A stretch of DNA of 64,000 nt from Stappia sp. ES.058 (GCF_900105595.1 NZ_LT629784.1:1426001-1490000), one strand, 5' to 3'; shown: positions 15,989 through 24,605, numbered from the stretch's first letter. Translations and numbers: made by a program. The notes: generated by a model from the sequence alone, not told the origin.

Positions 15989-16014
15989 AGACAAATGGAT
16001 TGTAGGAGTTTTGC

Positions 16015-16551
16015 GTGGAACGGGAAGTGTCAGCCATGCTCGGCGTCGTCCTCGAACGACGACCGGCGACATCGCGGTGGGTCGACTGGGTCTGGGCCGT
16101 GCCCGAGGTCGTCGCCGCTGCCCCCGCGACGGATGGTTGGCACGAAGTCGCTCGCGATGGGGAGACCGTGCGCTATCTGTCGGCGCCGCATGCTTTAACG
16201 CTGCATCACAAGATGGTCGAAGCCTACGACAGCAACATCGAAACCGGCGTCCCCTGTGTATGGGCACTGCTGGAAGAGACCGACAGCGGTGCCGAACCGC
16301 CGTGGCGGGTGTTTGGCCTGACGGCCGATCCCCATGAAGCGGAGGGCTTTCTGGAACGTCCTGACAGTCTCGTCGAACGGGTCACCATGCCTGCTGCGAC
16401 GGTTGCCTGGATGGCGCGGTTTTTGGCCGCGATTCCCGAGGCGCCTGCCTTCAGGAAGCGGCGTCGGACGAAGGCTGTCGAGGAACGGCAGATTTTTGGA
16501 AAGGCGCCGATCTTCAACCCCGACGGCCGGTCGGAAGAGGACGGATCATGA
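16015..16551 (+). CDS. DUF3305 family protein
   Basis: 178 residues from a GTG start with AGGAG 7 bases upstream. The N-terminal pattern VVLERRPATSRWVDWVWAV and the central YLSAPHALTLHHKMVEAY block are the hallmarks of DUF3305. The C-terminal tail is basic (FRKRRRTKAVEE). It is cytosolic and of unknown activity. The family is repeatedly found beside formate dehydrogenase and with DUF3306, whose gene overlaps it here by 4 bases (ATGA). The pair therefore looks translationally coupled. It diverges from the polyferredoxin gene, so both may answer to the same regulator. Confidence 0.85.
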   Translation: MEREVSAMLGVVLERRPATSRWVDWVWAVPEVVAAAPATDGWHEVARDGETVRYLSAPHALTLHHKMVEAYDSNIETGVPCVWALLEETDSGAEPPWRVFGLTADPHEAEGFLERPDSLVERVTMPAATVAWMARFLAAIPEAPAFRKRRRTKAVEERQIFGKAPIFNPDGRSEEDGS

Positions 16552-17384
16552 GTGAATTCGACAAGGACACGACGGGAAAAGCCACGTCGGGAAAGAGGCC
16601 GGCGGTCGACGAGGACGCCGGGTTTCTGAGCCGCTGGTCCCAGCGCAAACGGGCGGTGCGGCAGCAACGCGAGCGCGATGAAGCGCGCTTGGCGCCGGCT
16701 CCGTTGGAGCAGGCGGAGAAAGCCGCCGAGGCAGCGCGCATCCGCGAGGAGAACCAGGCGGCTGCCGAAGAGGTCGATCTGGAGACCTTGGCGTTTGACT
16801 CCGACTATTCGGTCTTCTTGAAAGAAGGTGTTTCAAAGCAGCTGAAAAACACGGCGCTGCGGAAGTTGTGGCGGTCCAACCCGGTGCTCGCCTGCGTTGA
16901 TGGACTGAACGATTATGACGAGGACTTTCGCACCGTCGAAACCCTGGTCGAGGGCCTGAAAACCTCCTGGCAGGTCGGCAACGGTTACGGCTGGATGGAA
17001 GAGCGCGACAAGGCGGACGCCGCTGCGAAGGAGGCGGCGGAGGGCGAGGTGCCTTCGCTTGATCCGGCCGCTGGCGAAGCGCCGGACGTTGCAGGGTCGC
17101 TTCAGGGCGCAGACAGGCGTAAGGCCGAACAGGACGCCGATTTGGCTACACGACCCGAGACGGATGAACGGACGGACACAGCAAGCGGGTCATCTGGCTC
17201 CGAGCAGGGCGATGCGCTTTCCGGCCACGCCGCAGGGAAAATCCATGCGACGTCCCCGGCCGAGCCTGTTCCGGTTTTGTCGGGCGGGTCGTCCGGCGAC
17301 AGGGAAGGGGTGCAGGAACGGGCTGCGGCATCAAGGCCGGAGCCGCCGGAGCGCCCGGCACGAAGACGGATGCGTTTCAGTTGA
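16548..17384 (+). CDS. DUF3306 family protein
   Basis: 278 residues. The conserved core is residues 23-130: FLSRWSQRKRAVRQQ, an acidic-basic coiled stretch, then LAFDSDYSVFLKEGVS and LRKLWRSNPVLACVDGLNDY, which define DUF3306. The last 140 residues are low-complexity, rich in Ala, Gly, Asp and Pro, and probably disordered. Its start overlaps the DUF3305 stop. The two proteins are partner genes of FDH loci in proteobacteria; what they do biochemically is not established to my knowledge. It ends 46 bases from a convergent small membrane protein. Confidence 0.85.
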   Translation: MSEFDKDTTGKATSGKRPAVDEDAGFLSRWSQRKRAVRQQRERDEARLAPAPLEQAEKAAEAARIREENQAAAEEVDLETLAFDSDYSVFLKEGVSKQLKNTALRKLWRSNPVLACVDGLNDYDEDFRTVETLVEGLKTSWQVGNGYGWMEERDKADAAAKEAAEGEVPSLDPAAGEAPDVAGSLQGADRRKAEQDADLATRPETDERTDTASGSSGSEQGDALSGHAAGKIHATSPAEPVPVLSGGSSGDREGVQERAAASRPEPPERPARRRMRFS

Positions 17385-17430
17385 AGTCGCCTTTTCACCG
17401 GAGGGCCGGGCCACAGCGCCCTGGCGATTG

Positions 17431-17760
17431 CTATTGCGGTGGAAATTGCGCCTGGCAATAGCTGACCGCCCGGGTCTTGAAGGTGTCATATTGCGCATCG
17501 TCGATCACCCCGTCGCTGCGCATCTGATCGACGGCGCCCACCCGCGATTGCAGGCACGCCGCAAGTTCAGGGTTCCCGGCAAGATCGGCGTTGCCGGCGG
17601 GCGCGAGGTGCTCGAATGGTGTCAGTGCCACGCCGGCAAACCCGACGCGCCCGATCCACACAATCGCGAGAACGGCCAAACCTGCAACGACCAACGCCGA
17701 CAGGCGTGCGGCCGGCCTGTCGAGCAGAGCGCTTCGCGATCCGCTGTCTTTCGTCTGCAT
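17431..17760 (-). CDS. small single-pass membrane protein of unknown function
   Basis: 109 residues with a cytosolic basic N-terminus, one membrane helix (LSALVVAGLAVLAIVWIG, residues about 20-37) and an exported C-terminal domain with two cysteines (AACLQSRV and VSYCQAQF) that could form a disulphide. The tail includes a SHOCT-like phrase, DQMRSDGVIDDAQYDTFK. Its ATG lies 4 bases after the moaA stop, so it is the downstream partner of moaA in an operon. I do not recognise a named family. Confidence 0.68.
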   Translation of the reverse strand: MQTKDSGSRSALLDRPAARLSALVVAGLAVLAIVWIGRVGFAGVALTPFEHLAPAGNADLAGNPELAACLQSRVGAVDQMRSDGVIDDAQYDTFKTRAVSYCQAQFPPQ

Positions 17761-17764
17761 GGCG

Positions 17765-18766
17765 TCAGCCGCCGGTCACACTCATGTGTCGGGTGACGGC
17801 CGGCTGGCGGGTCTGCCGGTCGATTACGAAATCATGACCCTTGGGCTTACGTCCGATGGCCTCATCGATGGCGTCGTTGAGCAACTCGTCGCTTTCCGAT
17901 GCTCGAAGGGCCGCACGCAGATCCGCACTGTCGTCCTGCCCCAGGCACATGTAGAGCATGCCCGTGCAGGTAACCCGCACGCGGTTGCAGCTTTCGCAGA
18001 AATTGTGGGTCATCGGCGTGATGAAACCGACCCGCCCTCCGGTTTCCGCAACGCTGACGTAGCGGGCCGGTCCGCCGGTCTTGTAGGGAATGTCTTCCAG
18101 CGTGAAGTTCTCTGCGATGCGCTCGCGCACCGTGGAAAGCGGCAGATACTGGTCCGTGCGGTCCTCGTTGATCTCGCCGAGCGGCATGGTCTCGATCAGC
18201 GTGAGATCGTAGCCCTGTTCGTGGCACCAGCGCATCATCTGCACGATTTCATGCTCGTTGACGCCCTTGAGCGCCACCATATTGATCTTCACCTTCAATC
18301 CGGCGGCGGTCGCGGCGCGCAGACCGTCCATCACCTTGCCGAGATCGCCCCAACGGGTGATCGCCTTGAACTTGGCCGTGTCCAGCGTGTCGATCGAGAC
18401 ATTGATGCGCCGCACGCCGCAATCGTACAGTTCCTGCGCGAACCGCGAGAGCTGCGAGCCATTGGTGGTAATGGTCAGTTCTTCCAGCTTGCCGCAGTCG
18501 AGGTGGCGCGACAGGCCCCGGATGAGGCTCATGATGTTCTTGCGCACCAAAGGCTCGCCACCGGTCAGGCGCAGCTTCCGCACGCCTTTCTTGATGAAGG
18601 CGGAGCACAGCCGGTCGAGTTCCTCGAGGCTGAGGACCTCGCGCTTGGGAAGGAACGTCATGTCCTCCGCCATACAGTAGACGCAGCGGAAGTCGCAGCG
18701 GTCGGTCACCGACACGCGCAAGTAGCTGACTTCTCGTCCGAAGGGGTCGATCATCGGCTGGGACAT
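17765..18766 (-). CDS. moaA: GTP 3',8-cyclase MoaA
   Basis: 333 residues. A radical-SAM enzyme that turns GTP into 3',8-cyclo-GTP, the first step of molybdenum cofactor synthesis. The N-terminal cluster motif C24-x3-C28-x2-C31 ([11 protein letters not shown]), the SAM-binding [10 protein letters not shown] motif, the second cluster ligands ([12 protein letters not shown] plus a distal Cys) and the functional C-terminal Gly-Gly are all present. GAGGAAACGGAA precedes the chosen ATG; an open extension of 29 codons upstream is unlikely to be used. The proximity to a Mo-dependent formate dehydrogenase makes functional sense, since FDH needs the cofactor. Confidence 0.95.
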   Translation of the reverse strand: MSQPMIDPFGREVSYLRVSVTDRCDFRCVYCMAEDMTFLPKREVLSLEELDRLCSAFIKKGVRKLRLTGGEPLVRKNIMSLIRGLSRHLDCGKLEELTITTNGSQLSRFAQELYDCGVRRINVSIDTLDTAKFKAITRWGDLGKVMDGLRAATAAGLKVKINMVALKGVNEHEIVQMMRWCHEQGYDLTLIETMPLGEINEDRTDQYLPLSTVRERIAENFTLEDIPYKTGGPARYVSVAETGGRVGFITPMTHNFCESCNRVRVTCTGMLYMCLGQDDSADLRAALRASESDELLNDAIDEAIGRKPKGHDFVIDRQTRQPAVTRHMSVTGG

Positions 18767-18865
18767 TTCCGTTTCCTCAACTGGGTGAAAGGCGCGTTCG
18801 TAAGCCGCAACCAGTTCCCGATATCTTGCCTGTCGCAAGCTAAGCGGCATCATGCTGTTAAGGGC

Positions 18866-18893
18866 AACGTAGCGGAATAGCGCCCTGCGTCAA
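18866..18893 (-). promoter_or_regulatory. candidate moaA promoter
   Basis: On the minus strand TTGACG (18888-18893) and TACGTT (18866-18871) are 16 bases apart. Transcription would start near 18860, leaving an untranslated leader of about 90 bases before the MoaA ATG at 18766, which argues against the upstream ATGs at 18850-18853. Confidence 0.4.
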
Positions 18894-18965
18894 TTGTCGT
18901 GGCACGGGAATGCCGACTTCCGGCGGTGTGGGCGGCGGAGCCGGTGCAGTCGCGTCGCGACAGAC

Positions 18966-18993
18966 TTGCCGCCAGCCGTTGAAACGCTATGGT
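18966..18993 (+). promoter_or_regulatory. candidate promoter of the DUF971 gene
   Basis: TTGCCG (18966-18971) and TATGGT (18988-18993) with a 16-base spacer lie 56 bases before the GTG at 19050, facing away from moaA. Confidence 0.3.
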
Positions 18994-19049
18994 CCGCACC
19001 GTGTTCGCAGTCCCTGATGGGGCTTTTTCCGATTGAAAGGACCTTGCCC

Positions 19050-19421
19050 GTGACCGATAGCAAGCCCTGGCCGAAAGAGATCCGTCTCGCCAAGGACAAG
19101 AAGCAGTTGACCGTCGCCTTCGACACCGGGGAAAGTCATGCGTTCGAGGCCGAGTATCTGCGGGTGTGTTCGCCCTCCGCCGAGGTGCAGGGCCATTCTC
19201 CCGCGCAGAAGCAGACTGTGCCCGGCAAGCGGGACGTCGGCATCATGCAGATTGAACCCGTTGGAAATTACGCGGTCCGTATTCACTTCGACGATCTGCA
19301 CAATACCGGCATTTTCTCGTGGGATTATTTTTTGAAGCTCGCGAAAGAGCGTGAGGAGATGTGGGGCGGGTATCTGAAGGACCTTGAGGCAAAGGGGCTG
19401 TCGCGGGATCCCAAACGCTGA
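19050..19421 (+). CDS. DUF971 family protein
   Basis: 123 residues from GTG 19050; ATG 19017 is an in-frame alternative. The segments KEIRLAKDKKQLTVAFD, HAFEAEYLRVCSPSAEVQGH and NYAVRIHFDDLHNTGIFSWD followed by YFLKLAKE are the DUF971 signature. It is the same small fold as the N-terminal domain of gamma-butyrobetaine hydroxylase. Stand-alone members often lie beside Fe-S carrier or molybdenum cofactor genes and are suspected metal-site proteins. No zinc-binding extra cysteines are seen here. A hairpin follows the gene. Confidence 0.85.
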   Translation: MTDSKPWPKEIRLAKDKKQLTVAFDTGESHAFEAEYLRVCSPSAEVQGHSPAQKQTVPGKRDVGIMQIEPVGNYAVRIHFDDLHNTGIFSWDYFLKLAKEREEMWGGYLKDLEAKGLSRDPKR

Positions 19422-19461
19422 AAATGGCGGTCTTGGAGTGGCAGTACATCGACAAGGTCGC

Positions 19462-19492
19462 GGAATCAGGCCAATAATTTAAGGCTGATTCC
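19462..19492. other. inverted repeat between DUF971 and L,D-transpeptidase
   Basis: GGAATCAG-GCC and GGCTGATTCC form a 10-bp stem with one bulged G around an AT-rich 10-base loop. It could end the DUF971 transcript or serve as an operator for the next gene, which starts 17 bases later. Confidence 0.4.
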
Positions 19493-19508
19493 ATCGGAGA
19501 CCTGTGTC

Positions 19509-20201
19509 GTGCGCCAACGTCATTCACGTCGTCCCCTCGAACCTGGTGTCCTGACCCGCCGCGCGCTCATCATGGGCCTGCCGCTGTTCCTTGCCGCGTG
19601 CCAGACCAAGGGGCGGTCCATTGAAGCCGCGGGCCTGACCCCGCGCGCCGACGGCACGCCCGATTACGCGCTGGCCTATGCCGCGCGCACCGACGGGGGC
19701 TTTCGCATTCCGGCCATTCCCTGGAAAGACTTTGACCCGAGGTACCTTCGCCAATCGGTTCGCCATATCACTTCCGAGGAACCGGGCACCATCATCGTCG
19801 ACCCGGCGAACAAGTTTCTGTATCTGGTGCAGCCGGGCGGACGGGCGCTTCGCTATGGCATTGGTGTCGGACGCGCCGGTTTTGCGTGGTCGGGCGATGC
19901 GATCATCCGCTTCAAGCGCGAATGGCCGAAGTGGTTTCCGCCGGCCGAGATGATTGACCGGGACCCGAAACTCGAGAAGTACCGCGACGGTCAGGACGGC
20001 GGCCCCCGAAATCCGATCGGTGCGCGGGGGCTTTATCTCTGGCAGGGCAATGTCGACACGCTTTACCGCATTCACGGAACCAACCAGCCGCGCAGCATCG
20101 GCACAAATGCCTCGTCGGGCTGTATCCGCATGTGGCAGCAGGACGTGATCGACCTGCATTCGCGGGTCAAGATCGGTGCCAAGGTCGTCGTGCTCGGCTG
20201 A
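19509..20201 (+). CDS. L,D-transpeptidase (YkuD domain), predicted lipoprotein
   Basis: 230 residues. The N-terminus has a hydrophobic segment ending in a lipobox (LPLFLAAC), so the enzyme is probably tethered in the periplasm. The YkuD domain covers residues about 95-230 and ends with the catalytic motif HGTN...SSGCIRMW, with the nucleophilic cysteine in SSGC. Such enzymes make 3-3 crosslinks or attach proteins to peptidoglycan. The start is GTG 19509. A second, non-lipidated enzyme of the same family lies 1.2 kb away, separated by a cytochrome gene. Confidence 0.9.
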   Translation: MRQRHSRRPLEPGVLTRRALIMGLPLFLAACQTKGRSIEAAGLTPRADGTPDYALAYAARTDGGFRIPAIPWKDFDPRYLRQSVRHITSEEPGTIIVDPANKFLYLVQPGGRALRYGIGVGRAGFAWSGDAIIRFKREWPKWFPPAEMIDRDPKLEKYRDGQDGGPRNPIGARGLYLWQGNVDTLYRIHGTNQPRSIGTNASSGCIRMWQQDVIDLHSRVKIGAKVVVLG

Positions 20202-20242
20202 AGCCCGTTCGGCGGCATGTCTGGATCTGCGTCGGCGTTTTT

Positions 20243-20689
20243 TCAGTTTTCCGCCAGGCTTTGCGCGTAGGCGACGATTGCGTCGATGTCGTCGATCTTC
20301 AGCATCACTTCCTCGATTGTCGCCGGTTGGTCGGGTGGGCGCTCCTCGTCCGTATCGAAGCGAATATGCGCGGGATGCGGCCGGCGGGCATAAAATGTCT
20401 CGAAACGATCGCGCCAGTCCGAAAGCGCCTTCACCATGATCATGAAGGACGGCGTTGAGGAAATGCCGCTCATCCTGTCGTCCGGCGCGACGACATGGCA
20501 GCGCGCGCAATGAAGCTTCGACAACGCCTTGCCACGGTCTTCAAGCGCGGGATCTCCAAGTGCGATTGCAGGAAGAAGCGCCACGGCCCCGAAGAAGACT
20601 AGAATTGACTTCGGAGCCGTTGGAAAACGGCCATGTCCCCACCGTGCACCCGCTTGTGGTGTCGATATGCATCTGCCGTAACGTCTCAT
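20243..20689 (-). CDS. small exported monohaem cytochrome c
   Basis: 148 residues. GGAGG lies 5 bases before the ATG and supports this start, giving a long basic N-region followed by a hydrophobic helix (SILVFFGAVALLPAIALG). One CxxCH motif (HCARCH) is followed by a cytochrome c-like fold whose distal methionine may be in PSFMIMVKAL. The protein ends DIDAIVAYAQSL, typical of class I cytochromes. It should be periplasmic. It lies convergent with the first L,D-transpeptidase and codirectional with the second. The electron partner is unknown. Confidence 0.82.
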   Translation of the reverse strand: MRRYGRCISTPQAGARWGHGRFPTAPKSILVFFGAVALLPAIALGDPALEDRGKALSKLHCARCHVVAPDDRMSGISSTPSFMIMVKALSDWRDRFETFYARRPHPAHIRFDTDEERPPDQPATIEEVMLKIDDIDAIVAYAQSLAEN

Positions 20690-20790
20690 TTCGCCTCCGC
20701 CGGACCATGGCTGCCCATATGCAGATTAGCCCCTTTTTCCACTGCGGTGGAGTCGGAAGGCCCTTGCGGAAGGTCTCTGGACTGTCGTTG

Positions 20791-20829
20791 AAACAAAACA
20801 AAAAGGGCCGGCGGATGCCAGCCCTTTTC
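20791..20829 (-). terminator. rho-independent terminator of the second L,D-transpeptidase
   Basis: Read on the minus strand, a stem AAAAGGGC...GCCCTTTT with an inner GGC/GCC extension (one C-A mismatch, GGAT loop region) is followed by TTGTTTTGTTT. It lies 38 bases after the stop at 20867. Confidence 0.85.
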
Positions 20830-20866
20830 CGTGAAATATTGCGTCGCGCCTTGGTCGATCGCTGCG

Positions 20867-21457
20867 TCAGCGCTTGACCACGACCCTGGTGCCGACATTG
20901 ACGTTGTCGTAAAGATGCTTGACGTCGTCATTTGCCATGCGAATACAGCCGGACGAGACGGCGGTGCCGATGGTCCATGGCTCGTTCGATCCGTGAATAC
21001 GGTAGAGCGAGGATCCAAGGTACAGCGCACGCGCGCCCAGCGGGTTGTTCGGCCCCCCCGGCATATGCGCGGGAAGCACACGTCCCTTGCGGCGTTCACG
21101 CGCCCGCATCTGCGGCGGAGGCGTCCAGCCCGGCCATTCGGCCTTGCGGGTAATGCGCTTGGTGCCAGCCCACTGGAACCCCTCACGGCCAACGCCAATG
21201 CCGTATTTGATCGCGCGACCGTTCGATTGCACGTGATAGAGGCGGCGCTCGCTCGTGTCGATGATGACAGTGCCTGGCCCATACGGTCCATCGTAACGAA
21301 TACGCTCCCGACGGATCGGCGATTTGCCGCTCGGCATGCCGCGCGCACTGTAGTCGATCCACTGTTTGGTCGCCGGGTCGAAATAGCGAGCGGCGAGAGT
21401 CGGCGTGGCAACGACTGCTGCGGCCACGGTTATTGCAAGCAAACGAAAGAAGCGCAT
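20867..21457 (-). CDS. secreted L,D-transpeptidase (YkuD domain)
   Basis: 196 residues with a cleavable signal peptide (MRFFRLLAITVAAAVVATP, cut near TLA-AR). The mature protein is nearly all YkuD domain, with HGSN and SSGCIRMAN carrying the catalytic His and Cys. It would act on peptidoglycan stem peptides in the periplasm. Similar in plan to the lipoprotein enzyme nearby but clearly distinct in sequence, so the two are probably old paralogues rather than a recent duplication. A strong terminator follows. Confidence 0.91.
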   Translation of the reverse strand: MRFFRLLAITVAAAVVATPTLAARYFDPATKQWIDYSARGMPSGKSPIRRERIRYDGPYGPGTVIIDTSERRLYHVQSNGRAIKYGIGVGREGFQWAGTKRITRKAEWPGWTPPPQMRARERRKGRVLPAHMPGGPNNPLGARALYLGSSLYRIHGSNEPWTIGTAVSSGCIRMANDDVKHLYDNVNVGTRVVVKR

Positions 21458-21646
21458 CTTAGGGTTCCCATCCGGTGGTCAAGCAAACCATCCTTCCATC
21501 GGTCGGTGGTCCGTTAATGATAATCGGTATTGTCCCTTGCAAAGCGGTTAATGCAAAGGGGCATCTTGGAACAACCGTAGCGGAATTTTGGCATGAAGCC
21601 GTGACCGGGATCACATCCTTGTGAGGACGCGACCCTTTCGGTTTGA

Positions 21647-23281
21647 TCAGCCGAGGTTGAGGTCCTTGAAGAAGTCGTTGCCCTTGTCGTCGATGACGAT
21701 GAATGCGGGGAAGTCTTCGACCTCGATTCGCCAGATGGCTTCCATCCCCAGTTCCTCGAACTCGACGACCTCAACCTTCTTGATGCAGTCCTGGGCGAGC
21801 CGCGCTGCGGGGCCGCCGATGGACCCGAGATAGAACCCGCCATGTGCCTGGCAGGCGCGACGCACCTGGGCAGAGCGGTTTCCCTTCGCCAGCATCACCA
21901 TCGAGCCGCCGGCCGCCTGGAATTGATCGACATACGCATCCATGCGCCCGGCCGTTGTGGGGCCGAAGGACCCGGACGCGTAACCTTCCGGCGTTTTCGC
22001 CGGGCCTGCGTAGTAGATCGGGTGGTTCTTGAAATAATCGGGAAGCGGCTCGCCGGCTTCCAGCCGGGCACGAAGCTTGGCATGCGCCAGATCGCGCGCC
22101 ACGATCACGGGGCCGGTGAGCGACAAACGCGTCTTGGTCGGGTGACGGGAGAGTTCCGCAAGGATCTCCGGCATCGGCCGTGTAAGATCGATCTTCACCA
22201 CGTGATCGGAAAGGGCCTCGTCGGTCACCTCAGGCAGGTATTTGACCGGCTCGCGCTCAAGCTCCTCGAGAAAGATGCCGTCCCTGGTGACCTTGCCGAG
22301 TGCCTGTCGGTCGGCGGAACACGAGACGCCGATGCCAATGGGCAGCGATGCGCCGTGCCGGGGCAGCCGGATCACACGCACGTCGTGGCAGAAGTACTTC
22401 CCGCCGAACTGTGCACCGACGCCGGTGTCTTGCGTCAACTTGTGAATCTGCGCTTCCATTTCATGGTCGCGGAAGGCGTGGCCAAGCTCGGATCCGGCAT
22501 CCGGCAGGCCGTCCAGATAGCGCGCGGACGCCAGCTTCACGGTCTTCAACGTCATTTCCGCCGACGTGCCGCCGATGACGATGGCAAGGTGATAGGGCGG
22601 ACAGGCAGCCGTGCCGAGCGTCAGGATCTTTTCCTTGATGAAGTCGATCAGACGTTCGGGCGTCAGCAGCGATGGGGTGCCCTGGTAGAGGAAGGTCTTG
22701 TTGGCTGATCCTCCCCCCTTCGCCATGAACAGGAACTTGTAGGCATCCTCGCCTTCGCTGTAGAGCTCGATTTGAGCCGGCATGTTGTTGGAGGTGTTTT
22801 TCTCCTCGAACATGGAAACAGGCGCCAATTGTGAATAACGCAGGTTCTTCTTGAAATAGGCGTCGCGTGCGCCTTCTGCCAGTTTTGCCTCGTCGCTGCC
22901 GTCGGTCCAGACGCGGCGCCCCTTCTTGCCCATGATGATCGCCGTGCCCGTGTCCTGGCACATCGGCAACACGCCATGCGCCGAGATATTGGCGTTTTTC
23001 AGAAGATCGAAGGCAACGAACTTGTCGTTTTCGGTTGCCTCGGGATCATCGAGGATCTTGCGCAACTGGGCGAGGTGTCCGGGACGCAGGAAGTGGTTGA
23101 TGTCGGCAAAGGCCTCTTCGGCCAAAAGGCGCAGCCCCTCCGGCTCGACCACCAGAACGTCCTCGCCGTTGAAACTGTCCACGCGCACGTGGTTGCCGGA
23201 CAGCTTGCGGAAGGGCGTCGTGTCCTCGGCCAGCGGAAACAGTGAGGCATGGCGATAGGCGGGGGACTTCTGTTCGGACAT
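21647..23281 (-). CDS. class I fumarate hydratase (oxygen-sensitive 4Fe-4S type)
   Basis: 544 residues, the usual length of FumA/FumB-type enzymes (about 548). It catalyses reversible hydration of fumarate to malate in the TCA cycle. Expected cluster cysteines lie in [10 protein letters not shown], in [12 protein letters not shown] and in [11 protein letters not shown]. The N-terminal alpha domain and the C-terminal beta domain ([40 protein letters not shown]) are both complete. It is a single polypeptide, unlike the split two-subunit archaeal form. It stands alone, with 365 bases from its stop to the next leftward coding sequence only in part used by transpeptidase signals. Confidence 0.93.
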   Translation of the reverse strand: MSEQKSPAYRHASLFPLAEDTTPFRKLSGNHVRVDSFNGEDVLVVEPEGLRLLAEEAFADINHFLRPGHLAQLRKILDDPEATENDKFVAFDLLKNANISAHGVLPMCQDTGTAIIMGKKGRRVWTDGSDEAKLAEGARDAYFKKNLRYSQLAPVSMFEEKNTSNNMPAQIELYSEGEDAYKFLFMAKGGGSANKTFLYQGTPSLLTPERLIDFIKEKILTLGTAACPPYHLAIVIGGTSAEMTLKTVKLASARYLDGLPDAGSELGHAFRDHEMEAQIHKLTQDTGVGAQFGGKYFCHDVRVIRLPRHGASLPIGIGVSCSADRQALGKVTRDGIFLEELEREPVKYLPEVTDEALSDHVVKIDLTRPMPEILAELSRHPTKTRLSLTGPVIVARDLAHAKLRARLEAGEPLPDYFKNHPIYYAGPAKTPEGYASGSFGPTTAGRMDAYVDQFQAAGGSMVMLAKGNRSAQVRRACQAHGGFYLGSIGGPAARLAQDCIKKVEVVEFEELGMEAIWRIEVEDFPAFIVIDDKGNDFFKDLNLG

Positions 23282-23331
23282 GACGGACCTTGACCTGCAT
23301 CGGAGAGAAAGAGGGTGCCGCCTTTTACGCC

Positions 23332-23384
23332 ATTCGGGGAGCTTGAGCCAAGGGATACGCCTTCACATTTTCATATCCCCGAAT
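23332..23384. other. long-range inverted repeat upstream of fumarase
   Basis: ATTCGGGGA (23332-23340) and TCCCCGAAT (23376-23384) are a perfect 9-bp inverted repeat 35 bases apart, located 51-103 bases upstream of the fumarase ATG and just after the YceI stop. Candidate looping operator or weak terminator for the YceI operon. Confidence 0.35.
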
Positions 23385-23398
23385 GAAGGCGCCCTTCG

Positions 23399-23962
23399 TC
23401 AGCGTGTCGCGGTGATTTCGAGGTCCACGGTCACCGGGTCCGCAACGGTCGGCGGCGACACGTCCGTCCCCACGCCGAAGATCAGGCGGGCGAGCGACAC
23501 GCTTGCCTTCGCGCGTGCGGTGTCACCGTCGACAGTCAGCGTAAAGGGAAGGACAAAGGGCTCGCTCTTCCCCTTGATGGTCAGGGTTCCTCGCGCCTCA
23601 TAGCTGATTTCGCCGGTGGAGACGATCTCGCTGGAAGTGAATGTCGCCTCCGGGTGGCTGGATGTGGCGAACCAGGCGGCGCCGGGCAGCGTCTGGTCGA
23701 CTTGTGGTTTGCCGGTCTTTGCAGAACCCGGCCGAACGGTCGCATTGATTTCCGCCTCGTCGAGGGCGTTCGGGTCGAGGGTGATTTCGGCGCTCCAGTC
23801 CTGGAAAGTGCCTTTGAGCGGCGAGCCGTTTTGCTGCGCGACGAAGGTCACCGAACTGGCACCCTGGTCCACGGACCAGGTGGTCGCGGCTGTCGGGGTC
23901 GCGGCAACGGTCACAAGCCCGATCGTGAGGGCGAGCCGTTTGAGCGTCGAAGAGCGTGACAT
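23399..23962 (-). CDS. YceI family periplasmic protein (third gene of YceI-b561-YceI cluster)
   Basis: 187 residues with a signal peptide (LALTIGLVTVAATPTAATT). The mature protein has the YceI lipocalin-like beta-barrel: start WSVDQGASSVTFVAQQNG, the pair of outer motifs PEATFTSSEIV and ARGTLTIKGKSEPFVLPFTL. YceI proteins bind isoprenoids such as ubiquinone in the periplasm. It follows the cytochrome b561 gene by 43 bases on the same strand and is probably cotranscribed. It is divergent in sequence from the other YceI copy of the cluster. Confidence 0.9.
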   Translation of the reverse strand: MSRSSTLKRLALTIGLVTVAATPTAATTWSVDQGASSVTFVAQQNGSPLKGTFQDWSAEITLDPNALDEAEINATVRPGSAKTGKPQVDQTLPGAAWFATSSHPEATFTSSEIVSTGEISYEARGTLTIKGKSEPFVLPFTLTVDGDTARAKASVSLARLIFGVGTDVSPPTVADPVTVDLEITATR

Positions 23963-24005
23963 GAGAACTCCTGTGTGTCGTGGACGGTCCCGCCGAAAGG
24001 GGCAT

Positions 24006-24605
24006 TCAGGTCTCTTGGACCGTGTCCACGCGGGCGGGCGCCGTCGAAACGATCCGCTTCATGACGGTGTCGCGGTTGATGAAATGATGTTTGAGCGCTG
24101 CAGCCACATGGGCGACGAAGAGGGCAAGCAGAACGAACCCGAGCAGCTCGTGAACCTCTTTCAGGAATTCCTCCGCCTCGGCATTTGTTCCCAATACCTC
24201 CGGTACGGGCAGATGCGGCACCGGGATCACGTTAAAGAGGACGGTCGGAATGCCCCAGGGCGACGCAGAAACCATTAGCCAGCCGGAAATCGGCAGGGCG
24301 AACAGCACGAAATAAAGGCCCGCATGGCCAAGATGCGATGCAATCCGCTGATAGGTTGGCATGCTCGCGGGGAGGGCCGGTGACGGATTGACGGCCCGCC
24401 ATAGAAGCCGAAGCGCGGCGAGGGCCAGAACAACGAAGCCGAAGGACTTGTGCCACTGATAAATTGCAAATGTATCGGGCGCCGTTGGGTCAAGGCCGGA
24501 CATGTATTTGCCCACCGCGAACATGCCGATCATCAGGGCGGCCATGGTCCAGTGAAACGCAATAGCAACGTTGCCATAGCCTGTGGACGTATTGCGCAAC
24601 TGCAT
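24006..24605 (-). CDS. cytochrome b561
   Basis: About 199 residues, starting at the second of two tandem ATGs, which stands 5 bases after GGGAGG; a start 11 codons upstream is open but lacks such a site. Four membrane helices and the conserved histidines (AIAFHWTMAA, YQWHKSFGF, LGHAGLYF, VHELLGFVL, HVAAALKHHF) mark the bacterial b561 family, which moves electrons between quinol and periplasmic or oxygen-derived acceptors. It sits between two YceI genes, an arrangement known from other bacteria and suggesting a shared isoprenoid-quinone theme. Confidence 0.9.
   Translation of the reverse strand: MQLRNTSTGYGNVAIAFHWTMAALMIGMFAVGKYMSGLDPTAPDTFAIYQWHKSFGFVVLALAALRLLWRAVNPSPALPASMPTYQRIASHLGHAGLYFVLFALPISGWLMVSASPWGIPTVLFNVIPVPHLPVPEVLGTNAEAEEFLKEVHELLGFVLLALFVAHVAAALKHHFINRDTVMKRIVSTAPARVDTVQET

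Noticed and set aside
18767..19049. Possible molybdenum-cofactor riboswitch in front of moaA
   Set aside because: The leader is about 90 bases if the candidate promoter is right, and I could not find the conserved helices of the known motif by eye. A covariance-model search would decide.
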